Positions 6,850-12,869 of a stretch of 12,869 bases of DNA are shown here, piece after piece. How positions within the stretch are numbered: the stretch's first letter is position 1; every line of letters starts with the position of its first letter. This DNA is from Bacteroidales bacterium (GTDB lineage Bacteria; Bacteroidota; Bacteroidia; Bacteroidales; WCHB1-69), in assembly GCA_017527945.1 (NCBI GenBank), contig JAFXPL010000040.1:1-12869 (forward strand), read 5' to 3'. A program made the translations under genes and the position numbers. The notes below the pieces were generated by a model, which saw nothing but the letters and a program-made list of their open reading frames with translations, was not told where the DNA came from and did not search any database.

Positions 6850-8001
6850 TCAGAACCGCTTCAATTCTTCCAGTTTGAACGGGTCGAGGGTGAAGATTTC
6901 GTCACTGGAGACGCGGACGACGAACAATCCCAAATTTCGGGCATACGTGTCGGCGCCATCCTCGTAGTTGACGGCGGCAACGGCTCCGAGGACCTCCTTG
7001 TCCGCATACTCGTCATACAGCAGCTTGAACATCTCCATGTTGCGGAAAAACTTGTCCACATCCTTCTTGTCGCAACTGGCCTTCACCTCCTCCACGATGA
7101 CCTGTGTGTCGGTGAACAGCACCACATCCTGCTCCATCTCCAGATTCAGCTGCTTGTTTTTCCGTTTGTAATTCTTGCACAACGAATTGATTTTAAAGCC
7201 CTTGTCCTCATACATCTTGATAGCGGAAGAGCTCATCAGTCCTTCGATGATGTGTCCTGTCGTAGAGGAGAACCGCGTGGACAACTCCTTGATCTTCCGA
7301 TCCGTCTCCTTCATTTGTTGGGTTGTTTCCCTTTGCAATTTCTTAATCTCCTCTATGTCCACGCCGCTCTCCCTTCTATTCTGGGCTGTCTCGCTTAGCA
7401 TTTTCTTAATCTCCTCTATGTCCACGCCGCTCTCCCTTCTATTCTGCGCTGTCTCCCTTTGCAATTTCTTTATCTCCTCTATGTCCACGCCGCTCTTCCT
7501 TTGCATTTGGGCTGTCTCGCTTAGGATCTGGGCTGTCTCGCTTAGCTTTTTCTTAATCTCCGCCATGTCCACGCCGCTCTCCCTTCTATTCTGCGCTGTC
7601 TCCCTTTGCAATTTCTTAATCTCCTCTATGTCCACGCCGCTCTTCCTTTGCATTTGGGCTGTCTCGCTTAGGATCTGGGCTGTCTCGCTTAGTTTTTTCT
7701 TAATCTCCTCCATGTCCACGCCGCTCTCCCTTTGCTTCTGAGCGGTCTCGCTTAGGATCTGTCTGATTTCCTCCTGCAACTCCGCAGCCCGGTCCAGATG
7801 TTTTTCCGCTTTGCTTAAAAAGGTGTCGATATTTAGTTTGCTTTCTGCGGCATCCTTGCGCAAATCTTGGACATCTCTCTCATGGTCTATTCTCAGACGA
7901 GCAATAGCTTGTCTGTTTTCTTGTTGACGAATAGCATTGTCCACCGCCATCTGATGGACTTCTAACAAATTCACATCCGCCTGATTTTCTGTACTTTTCA
8001 T
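6850..8001 (-). CDS. coiled-coil protein with PD-(D/E)XK nuclease-like C-terminal domain (DUF3782-like)
   Basis: Seen (383 aa from ATG 8001): an N-terminal helical region with many Gln, Arg and Asp; a repeat array at about residues 83-228 predicted as coiled coil; and a globular C-terminal domain. That domain has FSSTTGHIIEGLM (244-256), MEQDVVLF (289-296, D292) and VIVEEVKAS (301-309, E305 and K307). D...ExK matches the core of the PD-(D/E)XK nuclease fold, as in coiled-coil DUF3782/COG5493-type proteins; assignment by motif only. Nuclease activity is unproven. The in-frame ATG at 8043 overlaps the -7 element at 8041-8048, so 8001 is preferred. Its stop lies 14 bp from the convergent fucosidase stop, and the gene sits between nqrA-fucosidase and nqrB. 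Lower GC than its neighbours, including the upstream DNA, suggests later acquisition (inference). Confidence 0.8.
   Translation of the reverse strand: MKSTENQADVNLLEVHQMAVDNAIRQQENRQAIARLRIDHERDVQDLRKDAAESKLNIDTFLSKAEKHLDRAAELQEEIRQILSETAQKQRESGVDMEEIKKKLSETAQILSETAQMQRKSGVDIEEIKKLQRETAQNRRESGVDMAEIKKKLSETAQILSETAQMQRKSGVDIEEIKKLQRETAQNRRESGVDIEEIKKMLSETAQNRRESGVDIEEIKKLQRETTQQMKETDRKIKELSTRFSSTTGHIIEGLMSSSAIKMYEDKGFKINSLCKNYKRKNKQLNLEMEQDVVLFTDTQVIVEEVKASCDKKDVDKFFRNMEMFKLLYDEYADKEVLGAVAAVNYEDGADTYARNLGLFVVRVSSDEIFTLDPFKLEELKRF
7318..7755 (-). repeat. 63/84-bp tandem repeat encoding heptad-phased coiled coil
   Basis: The plus-strand sequence ATGTCCACGCCGCTC, encoding the minus-strand peptide SGVD plus M or I, occurs six times, starting at 7355, 7418, 7481, 7565, 7628 and 7712. 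The spacings are 63, 63, 84, 63 and 84 bp, that is 21 or 28 residues, or three or four coiled-coil heptads. The longer units contain one extra LSETAQI heptad. A 147-bp (63+84) block is duplicated almost unchanged; for example TCTTCCT recurs at 7494 and 7641. Confidence 0.93.
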
Positions 8002-8040
8002 AGTTTTATAGTTTGTTTTGTATGAATTAAAATAACGCTG

Positions 8041-8048
8041 CAAATATA
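8041..8048 (-). promoter_or_regulatory. -7 element of the coiled-coil gene
   Basis: The plus strand reads CAAATATA, which is TATATTTG on the minus strand and fits TAnnTTTG. Its downstream edge is 39 nt from the ATG at 8001, leaving a leader of about 33 nt. No convincing -33 element is seen. It is divergent from the nqrB element at 8158-8165. Confidence 0.6.
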
Positions 8049-8157
8049 CACTTTATTTTATAACTCCATCCTTTCACTTATAAATATTTTTTCAGTACAT
8101 TTCTTTACAATTAACTATTAAATTTCAGACCGCACGTTTTCAGATGGATTTTTTTAT

Positions 8158-8165
8158 TATTTTTG
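8158..8165 (+). promoter_or_regulatory. -7 element of nqrB
   Basis: TATTTTTG fits TAnnTTTG and ends 39 nt before the nqrB ATG at 8205. It sits in the AT-rich 203-bp divergent region between 8002 and 8204, where I see no gene or further clear element. It implies that nqrB is transcribed separately from nqrA. Confidence 0.55.
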
Positions 8166-8204
8166 CCCGTTTGAAACACAAGGCATCTTTTTGAAGATAA
8201 ACCG

Positions 8205-9305
8205 ATGCTCAAAATGATGCAAACAGATGGGACAATGAGAAAATTCAACGCACTGCTCGATGCCATAGACACGTTCTTGCGCACGCCTGCGACGGTCACG
8301 GGCGGCCGTTGCCACGTGCGCGACTCGGTCGATATGAAACGTATCATGATCACCGTGATGATTGCGCTGACCCCTGCGTTGATGTTTGGATGGTGGAATG
8401 TTGGGTATCAGCATTTTATCACCGCCAATGAACCGTCCGCCCTTTGGCCTTGCCTATGGTACGGTTTCCTGAAATGGCTGCCGTTAGCCGTCGTGACTTA
8501 CGTCAGCGGGCTTGGAGTGGAAGTACTCTTCGCGCAGATTCGCAAGGAGGAGGTGGCAGAGGGTTTCTTCGTCACGGGCTTCCTCATCCCGATGATCATG
8601 CCGCCCGACGTGCCGCTCTGGGTTGTCGCCGTGGCCACCATTTTCGCCGTGCTCTTCGGCAAGGAGGTCTTCGGCGGAACCGGCTACAACTTCCTGAACC
8701 CCGCGCTCTTGGCCCGGGCGTTCGTCTTCTTCGCCTACCCGTCGGTGATTTCCGGCGACAACGTGTGGATTTCCGGCGCGGACGCAGTCTCCGGCGCCAC
8801 TCCGCTCGCCCAAGTCATGAACGGACATCTTGAGGCATTGCCCTCCACCTGGGAATTGTTCCTCGGCACCATCCCCGGCTGCATCGGGGAGACCTGCAAG
8901 ATAGCCATCCTCATCGGCGCGGCCATCCTCCTCTTCACGCAAGTGGCCGATTGGCGCATCATGCTCTCCGTCTTCACCGGCGGATACGTCACGGCGGTCA
9001 TCTGCCGTGTGACAGGACTTTGCCCCATCGCGGGTTACGACCAGATTCTCATGGGCGGCTTCCTGTTCGGCGCAGTCTTCATGGCCACCGACCCCGTGAC
9101 CGCCGCGCACACCCAGACAGGCAAATACATCTACGGACTGCTCATCGGCATACTCGCCATCCTCATCCGCACCCTTAACAAAGGCTACCCCGAAGGCATG
9201 ATGCTCGCCATCCTGCTGATGAACATTTTCGCCCCGCTCATCGATTATTGCGTTGTGCAACAACATATTAGAAAACGACAGAAACGGAAGATCCCAACCC
9301 GATAA
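8205..9305 (+). CDS. nqrB: Na+-translocating NADH:quinone reductase subunit B
   Basis: NqrB is a membrane subunit of the Na+-NQR complex, carrying covalent FMN and riboflavin and forming part of the Na+ path and quinone site. Seen (366 aa, somewhat shorter than the usual 385-415): AIDTFLRTPATVTGGRCHVR (20-39), VDMKRIMITVMIAL (42-55), EEVAEGFFVTGFLIPMIMPP (115-134), FGGTGYNFLNPALLARAFVF (156-175), and the flavinylation motif SGAT at 196-199, where T199 is the expected FMN-bearing Thr. Next come about five transmembrane segments with GGFLFGAVFMATDPVTAAHT, RTLNKGYPEGMMLAILLMNIFAPLID, and the usual basic C-terminus. It appears complete. ATG 8205 is the first start after the -7 element; ATGs at 8214, 8217 and 8235 are alternatives. 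No nqrC follows: a rhamnosidase begins 36 bp downstream. Confidence 0.95.
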   Translation: MLKMMQTDGTMRKFNALLDAIDTFLRTPATVTGGRCHVRDSVDMKRIMITVMIALTPALMFGWWNVGYQHFITANEPSALWPCLWYGFLKWLPLAVVTYVSGLGVEVLFAQIRKEEVAEGFFVTGFLIPMIMPPDVPLWVVAVATIFAVLFGKEVFGGTGYNFLNPALLARAFVFFAYPSVISGDNVWISGADAVSGATPLAQVMNGHLEALPSTWELFLGTIPGCIGETCKIAILIGAAILLFTQVADWRIMLSVFTGGYVTAVICRVTGLCPIAGYDQILMGGFLFGAVFMATDPVTAAHTQTGKYIYGLLIGILAILIRTLNKGYPEGMMLAILLMNIFAPLIDYCVVQQHIRKRQKRKIPTR

Positions 9306-9341
9306 ACGCACATCGAAATCCCTTTACAACATCTTCATGGC

Positions 9342-11996
9342 ATGAATGTTCATCGACTCGTTCTAACACTATTCGCCCTGGCTGCCGTCAGTCTCTCCGC
9401 GCAGGTTTCCGACCTCCGCTGCGACGGCCTGCACGAACCGCTCGGCACCGAAACCACCTGGCCACGCTTCAGCTGGAAGAACACCCTGACCCACAACGGA
9501 CAACGGCAGTCCGCCTACGAAATCGAGGTAGCTGGCAGCCTTTCCGAATTAGAGAACGGACAGGCGCAACTCTGGCGTAGCGGGCGCATAGAGTCCGAGG
9601 AACAACTGAATGTGATCTACAATGGCAAAGCCCTGAAGACCAGACAACTGTGTCACTGGCGCGTGCGCACGTGGGACGAGCGCGACAGCTGCTCGGGATG
9701 GAGTGCCCCGCAACGCTTCGCCGTAGGCCCCTTCACCGGCATCTTCGGCGACTACATCGGCTGCATCTCTGCCGACGGCAAGATGGCCGAAACCCCGATG
9801 CTGCGCACCCTCCTCGACTGTCAACCGAAAGGGAAAAACGTATTTGCCTACATCAACTCCTTAGGATACCATGAGCTGTACGTCAACGGGCGGCGCGTGG
9901 GCGAGGAAGTGCTCCAGCCCGCCGTCTCCCAGCTCGACAAACGCTCGCTGATCGTCACCTACGACATCACCCCCTATCTCCACGACGGGGAAAACGAAAT
10001 CCTGATCTGGCTCGGACGCGGCTGGTACCGCGACGTGATTTTCGACCTCCAAGCCGAGCCCGCAAAAGCGTCACCCGGCCTTTTCCCGACACCGATTGCC
10101 GGTCCGCTGGTGAAGGCTGAAATATGTGAGCTTTCCGGCGCAATTTGGCGCACGCTCGCACAGACGGACACCACGTGGCAGGCCTCCCCGAGCGGCTACC
10201 AATACACCGACACTTGGCTCTCCGACCAGTTCGGCGGCGAACGGCTCGATGCCAACGCGCAGCCCGACTGGAGACCCGCCAGCCTCTTCAACGTGTTCGG
10301 GATGATGGCCTCCCCGCAGCAATTCGGGGGCAATCGCATCATCGATGAGCTCACTTCGGAAAGAACAATCCCACAGGCCGACGGTTCCGTCATCCTCGAC
10401 TTCGGGCGCGTCGTCACCGGATGGTTCCAGGCCGAGTTCGAGCCGATGGCGCAAGGCACCGAGGTGACGATGGAATACGCCGACCACATCTTCGAGGATG
10501 GGCGGTTCCAATGCCGTGGCGAACGGGATTACTACATCGCAGGCAGCTCGGACACGCAAAACGCCGCATCTGCTCCGCAAACCCCCGTTTTCCTGCCTCC
10601 GAACACTTTCCGCAACCGTTTCCACCACCATGCTTTCCGCTACGTGCGGATCAGCGGCGCAAAACCAAGAAACGCGAAAGCACTGCAAATCAGCGCATTG
10701 AATCCAATAAAATCCGCCTTTTTCCGCTGCAGCGACAGTTCCCTGAACGCCATCCACGACCTTATCAAATACACCTTGCAGTGCCTCACTTTCAGCGGCT
10801 ACATGGTCGATTGTCCGCACATCGAACGCATGGGCTACGGTGGCGACGGAAACTCCTCGACCATGACGCTGCAGACGATGTACGACGTGCTACCCACCTA
10901 CCTCAACTGGCTGACTGCGTGGGAAGATTCGCAGGGAGAGGACGGCGAGCTGGTTTATGTGGCGCCATCATACCGCACCGCCGGCGGCCTCTATTGGTGC
11001 GGATTCATCATCAAGGCTCCGTGGCGCACCTGGATCAACTATGGCGACCGACGGATGATCGACCGTCTTTACGAACCGATGAAACGGTGGTTGGCCTACG
11101 TGGACGGCTACTGTGAAAACGGCCTGCTGCAGCCCTGGCCCGACACGGAGAAACGGATGATGTTCCTCGGCGACTGGCTCGCACCCAATGGAGTCGATAC
11201 GGAAGGCGAATCCGCTGTTTTCGTCAGCAACTGTTTTCTCAGCGAGTGTCTTTCCGACATGGCGAAAATGGCGAAACTTTTAGGCTATAACGATGATTCT
11301 GAAACATTTGCGGAACGACAGCGGCACCTCAACGCAGCCATCCATGCCCGTTTCTACCACCCAGAGAGCCGCACGTACGCCAACGGCACGCCGTTCGATC
11401 AGGCGTATGCGCTGCTGCTCGGATTGCCCACCGACAGCCAGACGAACGGGGAAATTGCCCAGCAACTGCTCAAAGATCTTGAGGGGAAATACAACGGGCA
11501 CATCGCCATGGGGCTCATGGGCATCCCCGTCTTCACCGAATGGGCGACCAAGGCCCGGCGGCCGGAGCTGATGGCCAAGATGCTGCGCCAACCCGACTAT
11601 CCGGGCTACCTCGACATGATCCGGCGCGGCGCCACCACTACCTGGGAGTCGTGGGACGGCGACCGCAGCCGCGTCCACAACTGCTACAATGGCATCGGGG
11701 TTTGGTTTTACCAAGCGCTGGCGGGCATACGCCCCGACGAGGAGGCCCCCGGCTACCGCCACTTCTTCCTCGACCCACAACTGCCCGACGACTTGGAATG
11801 GGCCGAAGCCGTGAAGCCCACCCCTTTTGGAGACATCCACGTAAAGATAGACAAAGGGACAATTTTCCTGACGGTGCCAGTTGGCAGCACGGCCATCCTA
11901 TACCCGCACACGCCCGCCGAAAAGGTCATCCCCGCCGGGTTCTGGAGGGTGAAAGAAGGGAAGGTTCAACCTCAAAGCGGAACCATACCAAAATAA
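9342..11996 (+). CDS. secreted alpha-L-rhamnosidase, GH78
   Basis: GH78 enzymes hydrolyse terminal alpha-L-rhamnose with inversion, from plant pectin (rhamnogalacturonan), flavonoid glycosides or bacterial polysaccharides. Seen (884 aa, a usual multidomain length): signal peptide MNVHRLVLTLFALAAVSLSA; an N-terminal fibronectin-like region with LGTETTWPRFSW (35-46); a beta-sandwich domain with ELYVNGRRVGEEVLQPAVSQ and WLGRGWYRD; and the (alpha/alpha)6 barrel. The barrel has DCPHIERMGYGGDGN (490-504; E495 is the likely general acid) and TTTWESWDGD (765-774; E769 is the likely general base). A C-terminal beta domain follows (YRHFFLDPQLPDD). The start is fixed by the signal peptide; an ATG at 9337 hits a stop at once. 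It lies 36 bp after nqrB with no terminator between, so co-transcription is likely. The convergent neighbour's stop is 38 bp away. Confidence 0.93.
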   Translation: MNVHRLVLTLFALAAVSLSAQVSDLRCDGLHEPLGTETTWPRFSWKNTLTHNGQRQSAYEIEVAGSLSELENGQAQLWRSGRIESEEQLNVIYNGKALKTRQLCHWRVRTWDERDSCSGWSAPQRFAVGPFTGIFGDYIGCISADGKMAETPMLRTLLDCQPKGKNVFAYINSLGYHELYVNGRRVGEEVLQPAVSQLDKRSLIVTYDITPYLHDGENEILIWLGRGWYRDVIFDLQAEPAKASPGLFPTPIAGPLVKAEICELSGAIWRTLAQTDTTWQASPSGYQYTDTWLSDQFGGERLDANAQPDWRPASLFNVFGMMASPQQFGGNRIIDELTSERTIPQADGSVILDFGRVVTGWFQAEFEPMAQGTEVTMEYADHIFEDGRFQCRGERDYYIAGSSDTQNAASAPQTPVFLPPNTFRNRFHHHAFRYVRISGAKPRNAKALQISALNPIKSAFFRCSDSSLNAIHDLIKYTLQCLTFSGYMVDCPHIERMGYGGDGNSSTMTLQTMYDVLPTYLNWLTAWEDSQGEDGELVYVAPSYRTAGGLYWCGFIIKAPWRTWINYGDRRMIDRLYEPMKRWLAYVDGYCENGLLQPWPDTEKRMMFLGDWLAPNGVDTEGESAVFVSNCFLSECLSDMAKMAKLLGYNDDSETFAERQRHLNAAIHARFYHPESRTYANGTPFDQAYALLLGLPTDSQTNGEIAQQLLKDLEGKYNGHIAMGLMGIPVFTEWATKARRPELMAKMLRQPDYPGYLDMIRRGATTTWESWDGDRSRVHNCYNGIGVWFYQALAGIRPDEEAPGYRHFFLDPQLPDDLEWAEAVKPTPFGDIHVKIDKGTIFLTVPVGSTAILYPHTPAEKVIPAGFWRVKEGKVQPQSGTIPK

Positions 11997-12034
11997 GATT
12001 CAGAAAAAAACGTTCTCTAACCTTCTGTCCTGCA

Positions 12035-12796
12035 CTATTTTACTCTCCCATCCAATTTCCCCTCTACCCTCTCCCCACGGGCAGTCATCGCCTTCAGCTC
12101 GGCAATCAGGAAGTCACGGAAAAGGGTGCCGGTTTTCTCCACACGAACAAACTGGATGCCCTCCAATAAATGGTCGCCGCCATCGGCGATGAAGTCCAGC
12201 GTGACAAGCTTGTAGAGCCGGTTGTCCTCGATGGGTTTGCCCTGCACCAAAATCTGGGAAGGCTTGTTGTTCTTATATGCGACCACAACCCCCGAATACG
12301 GAGCGTTAAGCTGATCGCTGAAACGGCCAAACGCCTTCTTCAACTCACTGCCCTTCAATATGATAAAGGTCAAATTATTCTCGAACGGAGAGATGCGAAA
12401 CATATCGCCCACGGTGATGTCCCCGGCGGGCATCGAGGTGCGGATGCCGCCGAAGTTCAGCATGGAAACATCCAAGTTGGCGAACACCGTGTCTTTAGTG
12501 TATTTCGACGATTCCTCCAACAGCAAGTCCGTCAAGAAGTTGGATAGCGGGCTTTCGGGGGCGTACGAGACCAGCTCGGTGTCGGAGTGCGCAATCATCA
12601 CCTGCATCAGCTTCTCCATCTTTGCCCGCTTTTTCGCCACATACTTCGCTAACTTCGGGTCCACCTTCGCGTCGTAGGTGGAATCGAGGCGCACCATCTT
12701 ATAGCTGTACTTATGCTTGTGTACAGAAACATTTTGAGCATAACCGAAGGCGGCTATGCTCAAAATGATACAAGTCAACAATGATTTCAGACTCAT
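12035..12796 (-). CDS. stand-alone 5'-nucleotidase C-terminal domain protein, exported
   Basis: Seen (253 aa): signal peptide MSLKSLLTCIILSIAAFGYA; a basic linker (KHKYSYK... KKRAKMEKLM); then the 5'-nucleotidase C-terminal domain, with LSNFLTDLLLEES, LDVSMLNFGGIRTSMPAGDI, TVGDMFRISPFENNLTFIIL, GSELKKAF and LYKLVTLDFIADGGDHLL. Known: in UshA-like periplasmic 5'-nucleotidases this domain binds the substrate base and works with an N-terminal metallophosphoesterase domain, absent here. It may act with a separately encoded phosphoesterase or have another role. The start at 12796 is chosen for the signal peptide rather than in-frame ATGs upstream to 12850, which overlap the preceding gene. The preceding stop is 4 nt away, so it is the second or later gene of an operon entering from the right edge. 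No phosphoesterase follows it; the rhamnosidase is convergent. Confidence 0.85.
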   Translation of the reverse strand: MSLKSLLTCIILSIAAFGYAQNVSVHKHKYSYKMVRLDSTYDAKVDPKLAKYVAKKRAKMEKLMQVMIAHSDTELVSYAPESPLSNFLTDLLLEESSKYTKDTVFANLDVSMLNFGGIRTSMPAGDITVGDMFRISPFENNLTFIILKGSELKKAFGRFSDQLNAPYSGVVVAYKNNKPSQILVQGKPIEDNRLYKLVTLDFIADGGDHLLEGIQFVRVEKTGTLFRDFLIAELKAMTARGERVEGKLDGRVK

Positions 12797-12800
12797 CGTG

Positions 12801-12869
12801 TTACTTTTTTGCAGGCGTTTGGTTATGCTGGCCCATCTTGCTGATACCATCGCGCATGGAGGTGTCGGC
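12801..12869 (-). CDS. C-terminal tail of an unidentified gene, 5' partial
   Basis: The minus strand from the right edge is open for 22 codons (ADTSMRDGISKMGQHNQTPAKK) and ends at TAA (12803-12801), four bases before the ATG of the 5'-nucleotidase-domain gene. The tight spacing suggests a shared transcript and a real gene end. The tail is hydrophilic and too short to assign. A metallophosphoesterase partner for the downstream gene would be one guess; nothing visible supports it. Confidence 0.5.
   Translation of the reverse strand, partial: ADTSMRDGISKMGQHNQTPAKK

Noticed and set aside
6805..7741. Plus-strand frames opposite the coiled-coil gene
   Set aside because: They are translations of the repeat on the wrong strand, lacking family motifs; the minus frame has the D...ExK domain and a promoter.
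7318..7755. CRISPR array
   Set aside because: The repeats are within a single open frame, units are 63/84 bp with no unique spacers, and no cas genes are present.
8002..8043. Upstream start (ATG 8043) for the coiled-coil gene
   Set aside because: It lies within the -7 element at 8041-8048, so it would not be in the mRNA.
8090..8143. Three TTTCAG words in the nqrB upstream region as operator sites
   Set aside because: Spacing is irregular (33 and 15 bp) and the word is short for an AT-rich stretch; not above chance.
11997..12034. Bidirectional terminator between the convergent rhamnosidase and 5'-nucleotidase-domain genes
   Set aside because: I could not find a stable inverted repeat in the 38-bp gap; the A run at about 12004-12010 alone is not enough.

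Overview
The window looks like Bacteroidetes (Bacteroidales-type) chromosome. Four things point there: a type IX secretion C-terminal sorting domain at the left edge, -7 promoter elements of the form TAnnTTTG, start codons without Shine-Dalgarno sequences, and a gene set of Na+-NQR subunits plus secreted GH29 and GH78 glycosidases. Most genes are visibly GC-rich. The exception is the minus-strand coiled-coil gene with its upstream region (about 6850-8200).

Layout. 1-238: end of a secreted T9SS cargo gene. 239-472: a short non-coding stretch holding a palindrome, a terminator, two short-period tandem arrays and a promoter. 473-3523: a large MscS-type mechanosensitive channel and a YqaA-type small membrane protein, joined stop-to-start. 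3541-3617: an 11-unit heptanucleotide array ending exactly at the nqrA start codon. 3618-6835: nqrA, then an alpha-L-fucosidase (GH29 with an inserted PA14-like domain) joined by a TAATG overlap. 8001-6850 (minus): a coiled-coil protein with a PD-(D/E)XK-like C-terminal domain and a heptad-preserving internal repeat. 8205-11996: nqrB, then an alpha-L-rhamnosidase (GH78). 12869-12035 (minus): the tail of an unknown gene and a stand-alone 5'-nucleotidase C-terminal-domain protein.

How the genes relate. NqrA and NqrB are subunits of the six-subunit Na+-translocating NADH:quinone reductase, normally encoded by a contiguous nqrABCDEF operon. Here they are 3.2 kb apart, with a glycosidase and a reverse-strand gene between them, and no nqrC-F is seen. 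Each nqr gene is followed at once by an enzyme releasing a 6-deoxyhexose (fucose or rhamnose).

Most notable: (1) a cluster of three hairpins inside the fucosidase signal-peptide region, which reads like an in-frame 75-nt palindromic-element insertion; (2) several 7-nt period arrays of different unit sequence, one inside a coding region and one abutting a start codon; (3) the split nqr locus; (4) the coiled-coil repeat whose 63/84-bp spacing keeps the heptad phase. I see no new multi-gene defence or biosynthetic system; the novelty lies in the repeats and in the gene arrangement.
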